64,000 nucleotides of DNA from the NCBI GenBank assembly GCA_001599975.1, contig BCIO01000003.1, positions 3,582,762 to 3,646,761 of the forward strand, in the 5' to 3' direction. This DNA comes from Cystobasidiopsis lactophilus (Eukaryota > Basidiomycota > Agaricostilbomycetes > Agaricostilbales > Chionosphaeraceae). A program made the translations under genes and the position numbers. Below the pieces are notes generated by a model. That model made no database searches, was not told where the DNA came from, and saw only the letters and a program-made list of their open reading frames with translations. Positions 11,209 to 23,221 of this stretch are shown here, in pieces; position 1 is the first letter of the stretch; every line of letters starts with the position of its first letter.

Positions 11209-12720
11209 ATGCTTATCCAAGAGGGCCTAGAGACCAACCCCTTCAAAAGACGCAAGGCGGTCTATCATCAGTTTCCAGTGCCAATGGAACCTATGCCGCC
11301 TCATTCTTCATACCTTTCTGACACCACTGGCTCTCCTTTGGATACTCCGGCGACCAGCATTTCAGCATTGACTCCGCATGGCACTGGCAAAGGTGGCGAG
11401 GGCGACTATCATTCCGGCCACGTCGGCCCAAACCGCGCTCAAGACCTTTTCAGCGTCTGTAGAGCTAGAGCCTTGGCTCATATCGCCCGGATCCCACTTC
11501 TTGGCTCTTTCGTCGACAGACTGCGCGCCATGCAAGGCCAGCTGCGAACCTTCGCGCAGAATCTGGCTTATGTTCTGCTCTGCGAATTTCCTTTTCAACA
11601 AGCGGACATCTGGTCTCCGTATCCTCCCAAGCAGCTGCCCGCCATCTTCCTGCAACAGGTTCGGAAGGCGGTCCAGAGCTGCTTGGCCGAAGTTCACAAG
11701 CACCGCTCAGGCTTTGACGGTGTCAAGGTGCGCGACCCTTCTCTTGCGGCTCCAAAAATCCTCTGAGCCTTGGAGGTGTGGTCCGATAGCTTTGTCCAGA
11801 GCTCGTGCAGCCACTTCAGACCGGCTTCCACAAGTTCATTGTGATCGGGCAACAAATAACAACTTCTCCGGTCAAATACTTTGGCTCGAGAAAGCTAGAG
11901 GTCAACTCGATGCAAGCATTCGTTCATGCGCTAGCCGACCTCTCGGCCTGCGCCTACTGCCTTTCGCCCTGGTCGGCTGAATCTGTGGTTGTGGATGTCT
12001 TCAGAACGGTATGTTCCTGGCGCAGTTCCTTTCTCCCGCCCGTCTGCTTCGAATGATGATATGCTCCTAGGCTCAAGAAACCAGTAGAATCCGGAACCTT
12101 CGGCAGTATGGGGTTCTCACTTTAAGATCCGCTACAACGAAGGTCTTGGCCAACGCTGGGCTCTACGCGATCAACGCCTGCTTCGTGATTCACTCCATCG
12201 AACCCATGGACTGGTACTTCAGCCATTTCGAGCTGTTTGAGCGCCTACGACATCTCTGCGACTCCACCCCTCTCCTCGCCGAGCACGTCGATCCTCACAC
12301 GAGGATTCCAGAGCTGGATCTGCATTGGACTTATGCCAATCTCAAAAGCAGCTTCGAAGCTTTTGTTGGATTGGAGTGGGACTGGCGTCGAGCGCAGGTA
12401 CGAGCAGCCTGCCTCTTTCACTCACCGGAGCTCACTTCCAATAAGCTCACTTGCAAGTTGCATAGGCCTATTCCAGCTCGACCGGGCTCAAAGTCTGGTC
12501 TGGCCTATTCGCATGCTGCCTTCGCGTCGTGGGAATCGGCCTCCTCGTGCGCATCCACCTGCTCGTCGTGGAACTTCGAGAACGCTGGCACTTTGCCTAT
12601 ACGGACCCGGACATCCAGAAAGACTTCCACGACCACTTTCAGAGCTTAGTTCGAACTGTCATCGCTGACGATGGAAAGCTGGAGGCTGACGTCGACCAAT
12701 GGGTGCGAGAGGAGCGTTGA
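11209..12720 (+). CDS. hypothetical protein, four exons, family not recognised
   Basis: Several frames join through plausible introns into one protein. Exon 1 runs from about 11209 (MLIQEGLETNPFKRRKAVYH) through FPFQQADIWSPYPPKQLPAI to SGFDGVK near 11730. After an intron ending near 11807 it continues PLQTGFHKFIVIGQQITTS ... SAESVVVDVFRT. Intron 12009-12070 leads to AQETSRIRNLRQYGVLTLRS and EPMDWYFSHFELFERLRHLC. Intron 12398-12465 leads to AYSSSTGLKVWSGLFACCLR, a hydrophobic stretch (VVGIGLLVRIHLLVVELRE) and the C-terminus KLEADVDQWVREER. The stop is at 12718-12720. I see a possible membrane-associated helix but no catalytic motif. The start is uncertain; an in-frame ATG upstream is absent in good context, and a GGTGGCAAA element sits 57 bases before 11209. 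Probably a lineage-specific gene. Confidence 0.55.
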
Positions 12721-12828
12721 AGGAGGTCTTTCCTCTTGCCTCCAATAGTACCTTGCGCAACTTTCTTAGAAGTGTATGCTTGATGCATTTTTCATGCAAA
12801 TATCCGCCGATAAGCCGGAGCCCAGAAA

Positions 12829-12837
12829 TTTGCCACC
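12829..12837 (-). promoter_or_regulatory. GGTGGCAAA (PACE-like) element
   Basis: Exact match (TTTGCCACC on plus) in the gap after the gene ending at 12720 and before the weakly supported gene around 13.4-14.5 kb. Confidence 0.4.
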
Positions 12838-13400
12838 GGCCAGTTCAATACTTCTCTCTGGCTGAGCCATGCCCTTCCTTCAAGCGGTCGATGAAGACCA
12901 GCTGCTCGGTGCCGTTTGCGCTTGCTCTCTCATTTGAGCACTTGAACAGCTGAAACAGACACCCATCCATGGCTTAGACCCGCTTGTAAACAGAAGAATC
13001 TGCCCAGGCCGCCAGATTGGACCCAAAGAATGCTGGGCTGCAGCTGCCTATGGAACCTCAACGGGGCGTTCACTACAAATGACGTGTCACGGCTTTAGGG
13101 GGATCTGGCCAAGTTTCTAGACCGAGACACGCAACAGCAGCGATGAAGCAGGTGCTCATGCGAAGGAGGTGCGTTCGGACTGCCCTTGGAGCTCCCGGCA
13201 TGGACGCGGCTCACTCTTAAGTGACATACAGTAATGATCATGAGGCACGTATGGATCCCAAGGACGAGCCGTGCCGGTGCAGTCCCTCCAATTCATGCTC
13301 AATGCCGCCGAATGCTCTCCCCCGTGTTGTTTGCTCTGCGCGCCACCATCCCTTTGGCCCAGGCCAACAAGCTTGCCGACTCCTGGCCTCTTAATGCTCT

Positions 13401-14517
13401 GTGATTCTTGGTCCCGAACTCGAGCCGGCGTTCCTTGCGACGACCGCTGGCCGGGCCGACTTCCCACCCTTTGTTGTCTGCCCGATGTTGCGGCGTCGGC
13501 CTATCATTTCATGGTGTGCACTTGCAAAGTTCCCTCTCGCTCATTTGCTTCCGCGTCGGATGAGAAGGCTTCATGCGCTCGAAGGGATTGGAGGTTGCCT
13601 TGTCCTCACGACCGCCGCTCGAGAGCCACTTTGCCATTGCCGCGTGCCTACCTCCTATACCTACTTCCAGCAATTCTCAGAACCATCATTCGATATGGGG
13701 TCCAATTTCAGCAGGGGCTGGACGGCAAGTTTTCCCAAGCCATGTCCGCATTCCTCTTTGCTTCAGATAGCTGATTACCGCAAACAGTACTTTATGCTCT
13801 TCGTAATACCGCCCATCTTCCCTCTATTCGTTTTGATCATGGCTTGCATCAAATACCGAGTGAGGATTTGCCAGCTTCGCCACCACGTCCAAGAAGGAAA
13901 CTCATTTTTCGCTCTGGTCAACAGCACAAGTCTAAGGAAGAGAAGCTGGCCAATGACAGATACATGAAAAGCAAGTGCCTTGGTGAGTAGGCCTCCATAT
14001 CAGCGCCGACACTGCCACCCTGATGCGCGTGCTGTTTAGCGTGCAAGAAGCAGCGCCAAGTGGTGAGCTCTTGGGATCTGCGGTCTCCTTCTATCTGCTC
14101 AACCCCTCTTCTCTGGCGAAGAACTTTGGTCTCCATGGCGCAGACTGCGAAGCTGTTGCCGACCACATCGCTTTCGGAGGCCGCTCGGGACCGCCGCCAC
14201 CCTATCCTCCAGGCGGCGACGGCAGGCCTTCACCTTATCGCGTTCATTACTTTCGTCCCCCAGGGCGCAGTCACAGCCGACGGAAGCCTGGCTCCGACTG
14301 CCATGATGGCCATGACGACGACATGGTTTATGATCGCCCGAAAAGCCATGCCCACCCGCCCGCTGTTGCTGCTCCTCGCGGTGAGCGGCACCCCGCACCG
14401 CTGTATGAGGCAGCAGAGATGGTTGCGGGGCGCAGCAAAACAAGTACACTGCGGGCTGCTGTGAGAGAAGAGCATCCTGAAGAAGACGGCGGGGCCAGCC
14501 CGGCAAGTCGCCCTTAA
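13401..14517 (+). CDS. possible multi-span membrane protein, structure unresolved
   Basis: Open pieces in different plus-strand frames carry strongly hydrophobic segments. One near 13790-13860 reads QYFMLFVIPPIFPLFVLIMA followed by basic residues (CIKYRVRICQLRHH). Another near 14200-14380 reads LHLIAFITFVPQGAVTADGS and AMMAMTTTWFMIARKAMP. These would be joined by introns around 13980-14050. I cannot define start, stop or junctions with confidence, and no family is recognised. Coordinates mark the interval that seems coding. The flanking gaps (12721-13400, 14518-15002) hold nothing else I can name. Confidence 0.3.
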
Positions 14518-15002
14518 AAGCTTTCGTCGTCCTACTGGCTTCTGCCCTGTTTGCAATCCCATTTACCAGAAGTCCCAATTGTCCGAAGTTTTGCCCGTTC
14601 ATCGAAGCGCCTGACAGCGGGCGGCAATGAATGATTGCCACTCACCCTCTCATTTAGAATCGACGAGCAAGCTTGCATCTCACTATTGTTGCATCCATCC
14701 ACCCTTCTAGTTGCCTAAAATTACATGCCCAGGCCTCCTGTAACGCAAGCCAGCCGCGACACCTTGCCTCGAGGCCCTCGCCACAAAGGCAGAGGCCGTC
14801 TTGCCACTTAACAGAATGTTGCTTCTGCTTCGGCCTCATTCATGTGCACTCTTGAGACCGAGTATGAACCTCGCTGCCGTCTGCGACGTCTCTGGCGTAT
14901 GTTTCGTGCCCTCCCCAGAAACCCATCCTCATGCCAAAGGCTCGCCGCTGTCATTCCTGAGCGCTCGTCTGGGGTCCATGCGCCTGGCGCCGCACTGATT
15001 CC

Positions 15003-16202
15003 ATGTGGACCTCGACTTCCCTCTTGCTGTCTCTGCTCTCCATAGCTCTATGCCGAGCAAGTAACTACACGATCGAGAATGGGGACGGCGGGACTGTTAC
15101 AGTGGGCCTGTGGAGCTCGGTCAGGCCTCATCCATCTCCATTTCCGGCCTCAAGCACCTGAGCTCAACTCCTTTCTACTATCAGGTGCATGGTCCATCGT
15201 ACTCAAATGGAGAGTGCCTGACTGCCATGACTCCCGGGAGCTACTTGAACTTCAGCTTTGTCGGCGTCGCCTGTACGTCCAAGGTCTTGATACCTCTCTG
15301 TTGCGTAAGGCTGAGCTTACTTGGCAGTTACGGTCTGGGGCAATCGGTAAAGAGCCTTCTAATCTTTGACGGAGGCTCAGACGCTGACCTGCCTTGAAAA
15401 GGTTCAACGACCACGGCTCCTTCTCTGTCTACATCGACGGTGCTTTGGTCTTCAGTGGCAACTCCTACGGCGACGCGGTCTACAACCCCACTCTAAGCGC
15501 CCAGGATGTTAAAGAAGAGGCAATTTTTGCAAGCTCGCTCGTGAGCAGCGCTTCTTACAATGGAGCAGAATATTGTGGCTAAGACATCGAGGTCTCAAGC
15601 TAACTCTCCAAGAGCATACGGTGAAGGTGCGGCTGCTTTGCCGCGCATGATACGAACGCGACTCAAGTCATCAAACAGATGATAGACACTGGCTCTGTTG
15701 GCCTTACGACTACTGGGACAATTATGGTATATCTCTGTCTTTTGGTATTCGAAACAAACGCTGAAGTGCCCTTTGACAGCCGTGGGACTACATTGAAGTG
15801 CAAGCCGACTTGGACACCACGCCACTATCCGACTCGCCTGGCCTCCCAACGACAGCGGAAGCTACAACTTCCGCCTACTCTCCCTCCGCTTCTTCCTCTC
15901 CCTCTACATCTTCTGTTTTGCTCATTTCTTCTTCTTCGACCGAGTCGCCCCAGCAACGGGCCAACTCGACTTCAGCCTCCTCCAACTTCAGCACGGCGAC
16001 CAACACGTCCCTTGGCTTATCACCAGAACACGTATCGAAATCTTCGCCATCTCGCACCACTATTTTGATTGGGGTATCCGTTGCACTCGGCGTGTTCTCG
16101 CTCTGTCTCATGGCTTATGTGCTCGTGCGCCGACGGAGGGCTCACCAAGCTGCCCTGCAGCTGTACTCAGACAAGGAAAGCAACCCTTCGTGGCATGTGT
16201 GA
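15003..16202 (+). CDS. secreted jelly-roll / Ser-Thr stalk / single-TM surface protein
   Basis: Type I membrane protein with seven exons. Signal peptide MWTSTSLLLSLLSIALCRA. Then a beta-rich extracellular domain of the kind common in basidiomycete surface proteins: GSYLNFSFVGVAFTVWGNRF, NDHGSFSVYIDGALVFSG, LTLQEHTVK, PWDYIEVQADLD. A Ser/Thr/Pro-rich stalk follows (SSSPSTSSVLLISSSSTES), then one TM helix (TTILIGVSVALGVFSLCLMA) and a short basic cytosolic tail. Introns: 15120-15184, 15273-15327, 15347-15401, 15541-15599, 15627-15678, 15727-15779. Each keeps the frame and rebuilds family-like motifs, for example GVA-F-TVWG across a 19-base mini-exon (15328-15346). The role is probably carbohydrate or ligand binding at the cell surface; this is inference. 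Stop at 16200-16202. Confidence 0.75.
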
Positions 16203-17000
16203 GTCGTCATCGTTAGGCTTTCCCGCTGCTGGACCGAAGCTAAGATCTGGTGGCGCCACGCCAGCGGGCCCGCATCTATGGCGCCTTCCGACACCCTGGG
16301 GCCTTGGAACTCTGCCAGCGCTATGTTGTCTCAGTCTCAATAACGAAGTCGTTGGGGGGAGCCATGGGAGACTCAAATGTAGACCTGTCTTCATTGGCCG
16401 CCTGTCTGTGGTTGGACGCTTTGAGAAACTGAGCGCCTGAGAAATTTATCGGGGTTTTTATAGACGTATCAATGCTGCATTCAATAGAGCTACAAACGGA
16501 ACCTAAGGTAGAGCCATGGCGGAATTTAAGAGGTTGTTGAGGCGAGATGCGGCTGCTGGATGCAAATTGGCGCGCACGCGAGATCAGCTCGCTGTCCAGC
16601 GTCTGACCTGATATTCAGCGTACTAAGAGCACAAGGACGGACGGCAGCTGAGGACCAAGAGAGCGGCCCAGGCTCAAGCAGGAATGGTGCTCAACAGCTC
16701 TAAAAGGGCATACGTTCAACCCCGCGCTCAGGGAATGAATCACCATGATCAGCAGGCATCATCGATCGAGTCGTGCCCCATGACAAGAGCATCAATTGAG
16801 GAACAGATCTCTGGCTCTGGCAGGATTCGCTCCGGCTCCCGCAAAGTTGCAGAGCGTGAGTCATAGCCTCGGACCCCAGAGCAGCATCGTTTATGTCACA
16901 CAGACCACCACCAAAGCAAGAGGAAACCCAGAAGCCAGCAGCAGCCCACCAGCGAGGGTGGCAAAACAGCGTCGACGACGGTTGCCCTCCAAGAGCGACA
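16203..17000. other. gap without recognised gene, PRP2-type helicase promoter
   Basis: About 800 bases with no recognisable coding sequence. The long minus-strand open frames entering from the right are antisense to the helicase gene. Confidence 0.5.
16957..16965 (+). promoter_or_regulatory. GGTGGCAAA (PACE-like) element
   Basis: Exact match 35 bases upstream of the helicase ATG at 17001, probably within or next to the 5' UTR. Confidence 0.5.
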
Positions 17001-20000
17001 ATGGCCGAGCTGAAGCAGTTCGTGTCCGACTCGATCCTCGCCTTGACCGGCTCTGTGGACAGCGCGACGACTGAGTTCGTGCTGGCCTCTGCGCGGCGGT
17101 CCAAGAGCGGGCAGCAGCTGGCCAGCGACCTGCAGCAGTTTGGCCTCGACGCTGCCTTCGCCTCGAGCCTCTTCGCCCGCCTCGCCCCCGCTGCTCCAGC
17201 CGCACCTGTCAAATCCGCCGCCGCCAAGACACAGCAAAAGTACTCGCTGCTGCTGGAGGACGAGCAGCTGGCGCCAGCGATCAAGCCGGAGCGAGCGCGG
17301 AAAAAGAAGCACCGGGCAAAGGACGACGGCGAACCGGCTGCCAAGCGGGCCCGCCAGGAGGAGGATGATGAGCCGGCGATGACAGCAGAGGAGCGAGACG
17401 CCAAGGACAAGGAGGAGCGGGATGCGTTCGCGGCCAGGCTCAAGCAAAAGGACGCCGACAAGCAAAAGCAGCTCGTCGAGGACCGGACGACGGCCAAGAT
17501 GAGCGCCGAGGCCAAGCAGCGCAAAGCTTTGGCCGACGACAGGGCTGCCAGGGAGGCCGCCATGCCAGAGCTCAGGGGGCGGTCCAGGCAGGAGTACTTG
17601 ATCAAGCGCGAGGCCCAGCAGCTCGACCTGCTCAAGCTCGAGATTGCCGACTTCGAGGCCGACCTCCGCTCTGGCCAGCAGCTCACAGAGCGCGAGCGGC
17701 GGGAGCTGGCGTCCAAGAAGGAGCTGCTCAGGCTCACCGAGGAGCGGGCGAGGATTGACGACGGGCGGGATGGGTACATGATGCCGGAGGACTACCTCAC
17801 CGAGAAGGGCAAGATCGACAAGAAGCGCAAGAAGGATCTCCTTTACAAGCGCTACGAGGACAACAAGGCCGCCAGGGACCAGTCCCAGTTCGTCACCGAC
17901 ATTGACCGCTTCGAGGAGGAGCAGGCCAACGCCGCTTCCTTGCGGACGGGCGCGCAGGACCGGACAGAGGTGGACCCCAACGCGGCCTACGAGTACGTGT
18001 TCGACGAGGAGGCGCGGATCGAGTGGGTGCTCGACCAGGAAACGCGCATCGCCGGCAACATGACCGCCGAGGAGATGGAGCTTCAACGCAAGATTGACGC
18101 CGCCGAGCAGGCCGCCAAGACCATCGACCAGGTCCGCAAGTCTTTGCCGGTCTACGCTTGGCGGGAGCAGCTGCTAGAGGCGGTGGCCGAGTACCAGGTG
18201 CTCATCGTGGTCGGCGAGACGGGGTCTGGCAAGACCACCCAGCTGCCCCAGTTTCTCCACGAAGCTGGCTACACCAAAGGGGGACTCAAAGTTGGGTGCA
18301 CCCAACCGCGAAGAGTGGCCGCCATGTCCGTCGCCGCCCGCGTGGCCGAAGAGATGGGCGTCCGCTTGGGCCAAGAGGTCGGCTACTCCATCCGGTTCGA
18401 GGACTGCACCTCGGACAAGACGCTCATCAAGTACATGACCGACGGCATGCTCCTCCGCGAGTTCCTCACCGAGCCCGACTTGGCCGCCTACTCGTGCATG
18501 ATCATCGATGAAGCCCACGAGCGCACTCTCTCCACCGACATCCTTCTCGGCCTGGTCAAGGACATTGCCCGCTTCCGCCCCGACTTCCGTCTTTTAATCT
18601 CTTCAGCCACCATGAACGCCCAGCGCTTTTCCGACTTTTTCGACGGCGCCCCCGTCTTCAACGTGCCCGGCCGCATGTACCCCGTCGACCTGCTCTACAC
18701 CCCGCAGCCAGAAGCCAACTACCTCCACGCCGCCGTCACTACCGTCTTCCAAATCCACACTTCCCAAGGCAAAGGCGACATCTTGGTTTTCCTCACTGGC
18801 CAAGACGAGATCGAAGCGGCGCACGAGTCCTTAGAAGAGACGGCTCGAGCGCTAGGGAACTCGATCAAGGAGCTCATCATCGCGCCCATCTACGCCAACC
18901 TGCCGACCGAGATGCAAACCAAGATCTTCGAGCCCACGCCGGACAACGCGCGCAAAGTGGTGCTCGCCACTAACATTGCAGAGACGTCGATCACCATTCC
19001 TGGCGTCACCTTTGTCATAGACCCCGGTATGGTCAAGCAGAAGACTTTCAACCCTCGCACTGGCATGGAGTCTCTGGTTGTTGTGCCCGTACGTCCTGCT
19101 CTCTCCTTCTAGATGACGAACATCATGCTTACCTCAAATCTCTTTCCCTGATGTACAGTGTTCTAAAGCTGCAGCAAAACAACGAGCCGGTCGTGCTGGT
19201 CGAATCGCCCCCGGCAAGTGCTTTCGGTTATACACCAAGCACGCCTACAACTCGGAGCTGGACGAGGACACGGTGCCCGAGATTCAGCGCACCTCGCTCT
19301 CCATGGTTGTCCTCATGCTCAAGTCGCTCGGCATCAACGACCTCCTCCGCTTCGACTTCATCGACCGCCCGCCGGACGACACCCTCATCCGCGCTTTGTC
19401 GTTGCTATACGGCCTAGGCGCCTTCAACGACAAGGGCGACTTGACCAAGATGGGGCGGCGGATGGCCGAGTTCCCGGTGGACCCGCAGTTGTCCCGAGCG
19501 CTCCTGGCATCGGAAAAATACAAGTGCACGGAAGAGGTGCTCACCATCGTGTCGATGCTGCAAGAGTCGGCGTCCATCTTCTACCGGCCCAAGGACAAGC
19601 GCATCGAGGCCGACCAGGCGCGCAAGAACTTGACCAAGTCCACCGGCGACCACTTCACGCTGCTCAACGTGTTCACCGAGTGGGCGGACACCGGCTTCTC
19701 CATCTCCTGGACGTACGAGAATTACGTGCAGGTCAAGGCGCTCTCAAGGGTGCGGGACATTCGGGACCAACTGTCGGCCTTGTGCGAGCGCGTCGAAATT
19801 TCACCAGAGTCGAATGAGGACTCGTCCGACGTCACACCCATCCAAAAGGCCTTGCTGAGCGGCTACTTCAACAACACCGCTCGCCTCTCAAGAACGGGCG
19901 ACTCGTACAAGGTCATGAAGGGCGGCGGATCTTCGACCTCGGTCTTCATCCACCCCTCGTCTTGCCTCTTTCATGTCACACCGCCGCCCAAGACCATCCT

Positions 20001-20217
20001 CTACTACGAGCTGGTCCTCACATCCAAGGAATACCTGCGGCAAGTCATGGAAATAAAGCCAGAGTGGCTACTTGAAGGTTTGTCTGCTTTGCTCTCACTT
20101 TCGTGAACCAGCTTTCTGACCGTACTACAACCAACAGTTGCACCACATGTCTTCACCCGGCAAGACTTGGACGAGCTGACCGACAAGAAGATGCCCAAGC
20201 AGATCAAGCAGCGGTAG
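17001..20217 (+). CDS. PRP2: pre-mRNA splicing DEAH-box RNA helicase (PRP2 / DHX16 type)
   Basis: ATP-dependent RNA helicase that remodels the spliceosome before the first splicing step. The ATG at 17001 gives [17 protein letters not shown]; an upstream in-frame ATG gives an implausible leader. The N-terminal ~330 residues are charged and low complexity, with [17 protein letters not shown], a stretch characteristic of the PRP2/DHX16 subgroup. The helicase core shows [13 protein letters not shown] (motif I), [20 protein letters not shown] (Ia), DEAH in [13 protein letters not shown] (II), SAT (III), [14 protein letters not shown] (IV), [12 protein letters not shown] (V) and QRAGRAGR (VI). The HA2/OB region includes [20 protein letters not shown] and ends [13 protein letters not shown]. 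Two introns: 19089-19158 (between VVVP and [15 protein letters not shown]) and 20078-20137. About 1029 residues. Convergent with the D-amino acid oxidase gene, stops 168 bases apart. Confidence 0.93.
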
Positions 20218-20385
20218 CCTCCGGTCAGACTGACTGGGCGAATAGGCCGGACGGAAGGATTGTATTTCTAACGACACGAGGCTTGTTTTACACAATGCGC
20301 TGAATCTACATTTGCATAATGCTTAAGGGCTACAACGGATAACATTGTTCATGATGATTTTTACAGCAGGCAGCCGCCGGAGCGC

Positions 20386-21787
20386 CTAACTCCCATTGCG
20401 AGGAGGCTTGGTCATCGCTTCCTCAAACAAGTCCACGGTGTGGTCTGCGGTACCATAGCTAGACTGAAAACCAAACCCGCCATGTCCGTAGCAGTGGATG
20501 ATGGGCAGGACGTTGCCGTGGCCTGTCTTCACCCACTGCGTTTCAATTCGCACGCCACCTTGACGAGCTGGCCTTAGTCCAACATTGTTGCTGACAATGT
20601 CCAAGTCCTTCCAGCTTCCTTCTTCTCGCTTGTCTGGGGGCAGGATGTCCGGTCGAAGCTTCAAGCAATGGCGGCAAATATCTTCGATGGTCTCTGGCCG
20701 AGGCTTGGCCTCTTCGTCGTTGACGCCTTTGGTGCCCCCTAGAACCACTTGTCCACTCTTCCGAGGAATAAGGTAGTAGGCGTTGTCGGGTAAACGCTGA
20801 GTGAAGCCGCCTTCCACCCAGGGCTGCCTCTTTTGGCGTGAGCTAGCATTGGCGTGCCCAACAATGCGACACGAACAGCATTAATGACCACGGTTTGACC
20901 TCTCTGTGGTTGTGTGAGTATTGACTACGTTGGGTCGAGTCGCTCAATACATACAATTGCGTACATCTTCTGGTCGCCAACAAGCTCTCGTCTGGGTTGT
21001 CCGTTTTAATAGCGGATTCGGTTGAAGAGATACGACATACGCTCCAAGAGCTGTGCAATTGAACACAGCTTTCGGCGGTTCTGCTTCGTCCACGGCAGAT
21101 GAGAGGCGTTTGAGCTTGCGCTTGGTGGCGGTTCCGCCGTTGGCCTTGAACTTGTCGAACAAATATTTGACGTATCCTGGGGCCTCAATAGATAGCGAGT
21201 CGAACTGAACGCCTTGATCGATGCCTTCTGGTAGTTCGTCCGGCGCCAAGAGGCGAAACTGAAATTCAAAGGGATCAGCTGATGCTTGGGAATTCCGACG
21301 CGAGCCTACATTAGGCATGAACTGCAACGAATCTGGTCCTTCTCCAGAAGGCTGCACTTTATGGTAGTATTCCGTTTGTCGGATTTTCAACAATGGCACC
21401 GTCGGGTCTTCCTCCAGCAGCTGGCACATGTATTTCCAGGTGGCCTGCCGTATGATCAGCTTTGTCTGGCTTGAGTACATAACAGAGGAGCTTGCAATAT
21501 CGTATTCTGAGGGGCAGAAGAAGAGTGAGGCAGTCCAACATGGAGGCTTGACAAGAATAGCAGCAAGACGCACTGTGGAGCCTCTCTTCGTGCACGGAGT
21601 TGGCAAAGGTAACATGATGTGCGCCCGCCCACATTGAGCAATACTCGATGGATCGCTCGTTGAAATCATCCGGCGAGAAAGAAGCTATCATGCGGACGTC
21701 AAAGTCGGGGAAGCGCTCTTGCAGCCTCAGCGCCACCGTGCAGCCTATAACGCCGGCTCCAATCACGACGACATGGCCGGCTGTCAT
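20386..21787 (-). CDS. D-amino acid oxidase
   Basis: FAD enzyme that deaminates D-amino acids to 2-oxo acids, ammonia and H2O2. The ATG at 21787 gives MTAGHVVVIGAGVIGCTVAL with the GxGxxG dinucleotide fold. Other family marks in order: MWAGAHHVTF, QFDSLSIEAPGYVKYLFDKF, AVFNCTALGA, GDQKMYAI, RGQTVVI, PRKSGQVVLGGTKGV, then NNVGLRPARQGGVRIE and HCYGHGGFGFQSSYGTA. Four or more introns are needed (near 21400-21615, 21270-21305, 20975-21040, 20835-20930); I place them only approximately. The protein ends KPPRNGS, so there is no SKL-like peroxisomal C-terminal tripeptide, unlike the well-known Rhodotorula enzyme (SKL). Either import uses another route, an alternative 3' exon exists, or the enzyme is cytosolic. 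Confidence 0.88.
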
Positions 21788-22375
21788 CTTAGCACAAGGG
21801 GTAACCGAAAGCGAGAGCAACTTCAAAGCTGGCGGAGGCGAGGAAAAGACGGCGGCGCCGCCACGGGTGGCCGGAGGCAGAGCGCTGCTGGGCAAGCTGA
21901 CAGGGACACTGACGACCGAGTCTGGGTGATTTGCGATGGGCTATGGAGGTGGCAGTCGCACGCGATGAGACTAGAGCACACTTGGGTTGCTGGTCGAGGT
22001 GCAAGGGGGACGGCTCTCTCACTGCCAATGCCAAACCGGATGCCGGTCCCGAATGCTTCTCTGGTTATGGGAGACTGGCACCTTATCAAGAGGTCATCTA
22101 TGATCACCTCTATGAGGATATCTAATTGGATGCGCCTCTCTAGTAAAGCGCCGTTTGTGAACACGCCACCGGGACCCGCCACCAAGGCAAAGCTGGGAAG
22201 TAAAGTTGACCTTAAAAGACCCCAGTGTCGATGAACCTTTTGTTCTGTAAAGCTCATGGTCAGATGATTTGGATGAACGACAAAAAGAGAGCTTGGTCAA
22301 CCTTGCTCAAAGGCAGAGCTACCATATGGACGTACGCCTCTCCCGATCGCGATCCAAGAAGGACGCGAATGGCAC
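21788..22375. other. gap upstream of D-amino acid oxidase gene
   Basis: No supported gene between the oxidase start and the GNAT stop. Open frames of up to about 170 codons overlap here on both strands without recognisable motifs. Confidence 0.45.
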
Positions 22376-22990
22376 TCATAATTGAGCGCACAAAAAGGTA
22401 GTGCTGGGTATCGGTGAGTCGTAGTACGGTGGAATGGGAAAAAATCCGAGAAGCTTGTAGAGCTTTTGCGCAGACTGCATGCTGTCCAAGGTGTCCAGCA
22501 CGATCTCCTTGTAGCCTGCCTTCCTAGCGGCGTCCATGATAGCCATTGCCAGCTTCTGTCCAGCTCTCGTTCCTCTCCCTTCAGGTCGAATGTACAGCCT
22601 CTTCATCTCGCAACGACTCCCTTCCAGAGGCCGCATGGCGACACATCCAACTGGCTTCTTCGTGTCTTCCGCTTTGAAGAGCAACAGAATCTCTCCAGTG
22701 GGAGGTGCATACTTCCCCGGTAGCTTGGCCAGCTCGTCCCTGCGGTTTTGAGGCGTGTCAGGTCGATGGCCGCCTTTTTTGACTCGGAGGTGAAAGACGG
22801 ACGATAACGATTGAAAGGACAGATCGAGGTTCAACGAGTCCGTGTATTCGACAAACAACTCCTTCACATCTGGCATCTGGAGCAACGGACAGGGCATTCT
22901 ATGAGGCAAAGGGCATTTCGAGTCGCCGAGGGAGAAAGCGCCAACATCTGCCGCTGCAGCGGGTCTCAGGACGGTCTGGGACGTGGACAT
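22376..22990 (-). CDS. GNAT-family N-acetyltransferase
   Basis: Acetyl-CoA-dependent N-acetyltransferase of unknown acceptor. Motif A is CEMKRLYIRPEGRGTRAGQ (RGxxxG/A pyrophosphate loop), followed by AMAIMDAARKAGYKEIVLDT and the motif B-like SAQKLYKLLGFFPIPPYYDS. The open frame covers the whole span (205 codons), but two in-frame or near-frame introns are likely. One falls after AAAAD (resuming at MPDVKELFVEYTDSL). The other falls inside SFQS...DELAKLPGKYAPPTG, because the family has LsFQ...EL..LPG without the RVKKGGHRP insert. The start at 22990 is a good-context ATG (MSTSQTVLRPAAAADV). The 5' part of this gene and its promoter have a diverged copy at about 26.13-26.33 kb. Confidence 0.8.
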   Translation of the reverse strand: MSTSQTVLRPAAAADVGAFSLGDSKCPLPHRMPCPLLQMPDVKELFVEYTDSLNLDLSFQSLSSVFHLRVKKGGHRPDTPQNRRDELAKLPGKYAPPTGEILLLFKAEDTKKPVGCVAMRPLEGSRCEMKRLYIRPEGRGTRAGQKLAMAIMDAARKAGYKEIVLDTLDSMQSAQKLYKLLGFFPIPPYYDSPIPSTTFLCAQL

Positions 22991-23108
22991 AGCGCCTTGA
23001 ACAAGCTATAGCGAATGCGCAAGTAAATTAAGCGCCGCTCAAGGGAGCTAAGTTGACGATCGACTCCGACCACGCATGACTCGGCTTGGCATGAGTTGCC
23101 ACAGGCGA

Positions 23109-23117
23109 GGTGGCAAA
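23109..23117 (+). promoter_or_regulatory. GGTGGCAAA element in an inverted pair
   Basis: Exact match 119 bases upstream of the GNAT start. TTGCCAC at 23096-23102 forms an inverted repeat with GTGGCAA at 23110-23116 (7-base spacer). Confidence 0.5.
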
Positions 23118-23221
23118 ATCATGGGACTCGGCCTTTTGGTTGGACCTCGCAGAATGAAAGAGTTGGGCCAAGAAAAGGCTCTCGAGCGTTCATATTAACA
23201 GTCATTATGGCCAAAGTAAGA

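Noticed and set aside
10536-11255. 239-codon minus open frame
   Set aside because: Arg/Gly/Ser-biased random-looking sequence, no family motif, and it overlaps the proposed promoter of the plus-strand gene at 11209.
16896-18086. 396-codon antisense open frame opposite the PRP2 gene
   Set aside because: GC-rich, strongly biased composition (Leu, Val, Gly) mirrors the codon bias of the sense gene. Helicase motifs on plus explain the region.
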